25,587 nt of DNA from JALOTE01 sp031422195 (GTDB taxonomy: Bacteria > Pseudomonadota > Alphaproteobacteria > Rhizobiales > Rhizobiaceae): assembly GCA_031422195.1 (NCBI GenBank), contig JANOPZ010000004.1:1-25587 (forward strand), written 5' to 3'. The notes beneath the pieces are model-generated. The model was not told the DNA's origin. It did no database searches and saw nothing but the letters and a program-made list of their open reading frames with translations. Of the stretch, positions 24,473-25,587 are shown piece after piece; position 1 is the stretch's first letter; every line of letters begins with the position of its first letter. A program made the translations under genes and the position numbers.

Positions 24473-25587
24473 TTACTTGATGCGCGGAAGCTGTTCCCAC
24501 TGGTGATATGGTGGCGGAGATGAAAGCTGCCACTCGAGTGTGTCGGCACCTGCGCCCCATGGGTTATTTCCGGCTGGCACTTTACGAGCAAAGGCTTGTG
24601 CTACGCCAAACAAAAACACGAGAACGCCTACAGCTGCGATATAAGATCCGTACGAAGAAACAGCATTCCAACCGGCAAATGCATCAGGATAATCGATGTA
24701 GCGGCGCGGCATACCTGCAAGGCCAAGGAAATGCTGCGGGAAGAAAATGATGTTAACGCCGACGAAGGTAATCCAAAAATGCAGCTTGCCGACAAATTCG
24801 CTGTACATGTAGCCGGTGATTTTTGGGAACCAATAGTACCATGCAGCAAAGATAGCGAACACGGCACCCATCGACAGCACATAGTGGAAATGTGCGACGA
24901 CATAATAAGTGTCGTGCATGGCGCGGTCGAGACCAGCATTCGCCAGCTGGACGCCTGTTACGCCGCCAAGCGTGAACAAGAATATAAAGGCAATCGCCCA
25001 AAGCATTGGGGTTTTGAACGTGATTGATCCACCCCACATTGTGGCAATCCACGAAAAAATCTTAATCCCGGTTGGCACTGCAATAACCATGGTCGCAAAC
25101 ACGAAGTACCGCTGAGCCTGCAATGAGATGCCGCTTGTGTACATATGGTGCGCCCATACTACGAAGCCGACAGCGCCAATGGCAACCATTGCCAAAGCCA
25201 TTCCCATATAGCCAAAGATTGGCTTTTTGGAGAATGTCGAGATGATGTGGCTCACAATACCGAAGCCTGGCAAAATTAAAATATAAACTTCAGGATGCCC
25301 AAAGAACCAGAACAAGTGCTGGAACAATATCGGGCTTCCACCAACATGGGCGAGTGGTTCACCCGCAATATAAATATCAGACAAAAAGAAACTGGTGCCC
25401 ATGCTCCTGTCGAAAATCAACAACAAGGCTGCACCAAAAAGTACAGGGAATGAAAGCAAACCAATAATGGCCGTGAAGAAGAACGCCCAAATGGTGAGCG
25501 GCATTTTAGTGAAAGACATGCCCTGTGTGCGCATATTAATAATGGTGGTAACATAATTGATACTGCGGCTGGAACCACAACAACGCC
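24473..25587 (-). CDS. ctaD: Cytochrome c oxidase subunit I, C-terminal part (partial)
   Basis: The last 371 codons of haem-copper oxidase subunit I; the frame is open past base 25587, so the Met at 25534 is internal. Active-site segments are visible: WFFGHPEVYI (CuB histidine and cross-linked tyrosine), VVWAHHMYTSG (two CuB histidines) and DTYYVVAHFHYVLS (haem a3 and haem a histidines). The downstream two-thirds and the end, SSPPPYHQWEQLPRIK, closely resemble rhizobial CtaD. The upstream part (about 25300-25587) differs from the rhizobial form as I know it: MPLTIWAFFFTAIIGLLSFP and the long loop FFLSDIYIAGEPLAHVGG look like the Bacteroidota type. At the very edge GSSRSINYVTT replaces the expected GASSILGAIN; this may be real or an edge sequencing error. 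ctaB follows. Confidence 0.95.
   Translation of the reverse strand, partial: RCCGSSRSINYVTTIINMRTQGMSFTKMPLTIWAFFFTAIIGLLSFPVLFGAALLLIFDRSMGTSFFLSDIYIAGEPLAHVGGSPILFQHLFWFFGHPEVYILILPGFGIVSHIISTFSKKPIFGYMGMALAMVAIGAVGFVVWAHHMYTSGISLQAQRYFVFATMVIAVPTGIKIFSWIATMWGGSITFKTPMLWAIAFIFLFTLGGVTGVQLANAGLDRAMHDTYYVVAHFHYVLSMGAVFAIFAAWYYWFPKITGYMYSEFVGKLHFWITFVGVNIIFFPQHFLGLAGMPRRYIDYPDAFAGWNAVSSYGSYIAAVGVLVFLFGVAQAFARKVPAGNNPWGAGADTLEWQLSSPPPYHQWEQLPRIK

Noticed and set aside
25532..25534. ATG as the start of ctaD.
   Set aside because: The frame stays open to the window edge and the codons before it fit subunit I, so the Met is internal.
1..25587. CRISPR arrays, tRNA genes, insertion sequences, prophage or defence genes.
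   Set aside because: No regular repeat-spacer pattern, cloverleaf, transposase motif or phage/defence domain was seen on either strand; the ordering is that of a conserved chromosome.

Overview
The window is a gene-dense stretch of an alphaproteobacterial chromosome, most likely from the Hyphomicrobiales (Rhizobiales) or a close relative. The reasons are the cell-cycle DNA methyltransferase CcrM, the APH-fold homoserine kinase ThrB, a mitochondrial-processing-peptidase-like M16 protease, and gene orders known from rhizobia and brucellae: ctaD-ctaB-coxF-ctaG-ctaE-DUF983-surf1-ispH-thrB-rnhA, and mutY/dciA-dsbA-smc. Base composition looks moderate, near half G+C. I found no tRNA, rRNA, transposase, phage gene, CRISPR array or plasmid function, and no gene-free gap over 300 bases.

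Layout. (1) 1-6053, minus strand: dciA, a DsbA-type lipoprotein, smc and the start of a pyruvate-phosphate-dikinase-like gene that runs off the left edge. This group joins replication, chromosome condensation and envelope thiol chemistry. (2) 6065-7716, plus strand: mutY and a HAD phosphatase, head to head with dciA. (3) 7730-8863, minus: ccrM. (4) 9004-9705, plus: a second HAD phosphatase. (5) 9712-10326, minus: a small lipoprotein. (6) 10505-16726, plus: thrC, an M16 protease, a GNAT acetyltransferase and a large membrane c-di-GMP phosphodiesterase, closely spaced like an operon. (7) 16809-18102, plus: a secreted DsbD alpha-like domain and a one-cysteine peroxiredoxin, closed by a strong intrinsic terminator. 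(8) 18116-25587, minus: a long cluster for cytochrome c oxidase subunits I and III, haem O synthesis, copper insertion and Surf1, running into ispH, thrB and rnhA.

How the genes fit together. The right-hand cluster builds the aa3 oxidase: CtaB makes haem O, CtaG delivers CuB, Surf1 helps place the haem, and CoxF and DUF983 are small membrane proteins of the same cluster. IspH, downstream, supplies isoprenoid precursors that also feed the farnesyl tail of haem O/A. ThrB and ThrC, the last two steps to threonine, lie on opposite strands about 7 kb apart. Most genes are conserved housekeeping genes.

The least ordinary points are: a dikinase-like protein that has lost several nucleotide-site residues; a CtaD whose upstream part looks unlike its rhizobial-type downstream part; a near-perfect hairpin over the smc start codon; a terminator encoded inside the 3' end of rnhA; and a phosphodiesterase with an intact EAL but degenerate GGDEF domain. 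I did not find convincing evidence for a wholly new multi-gene system.
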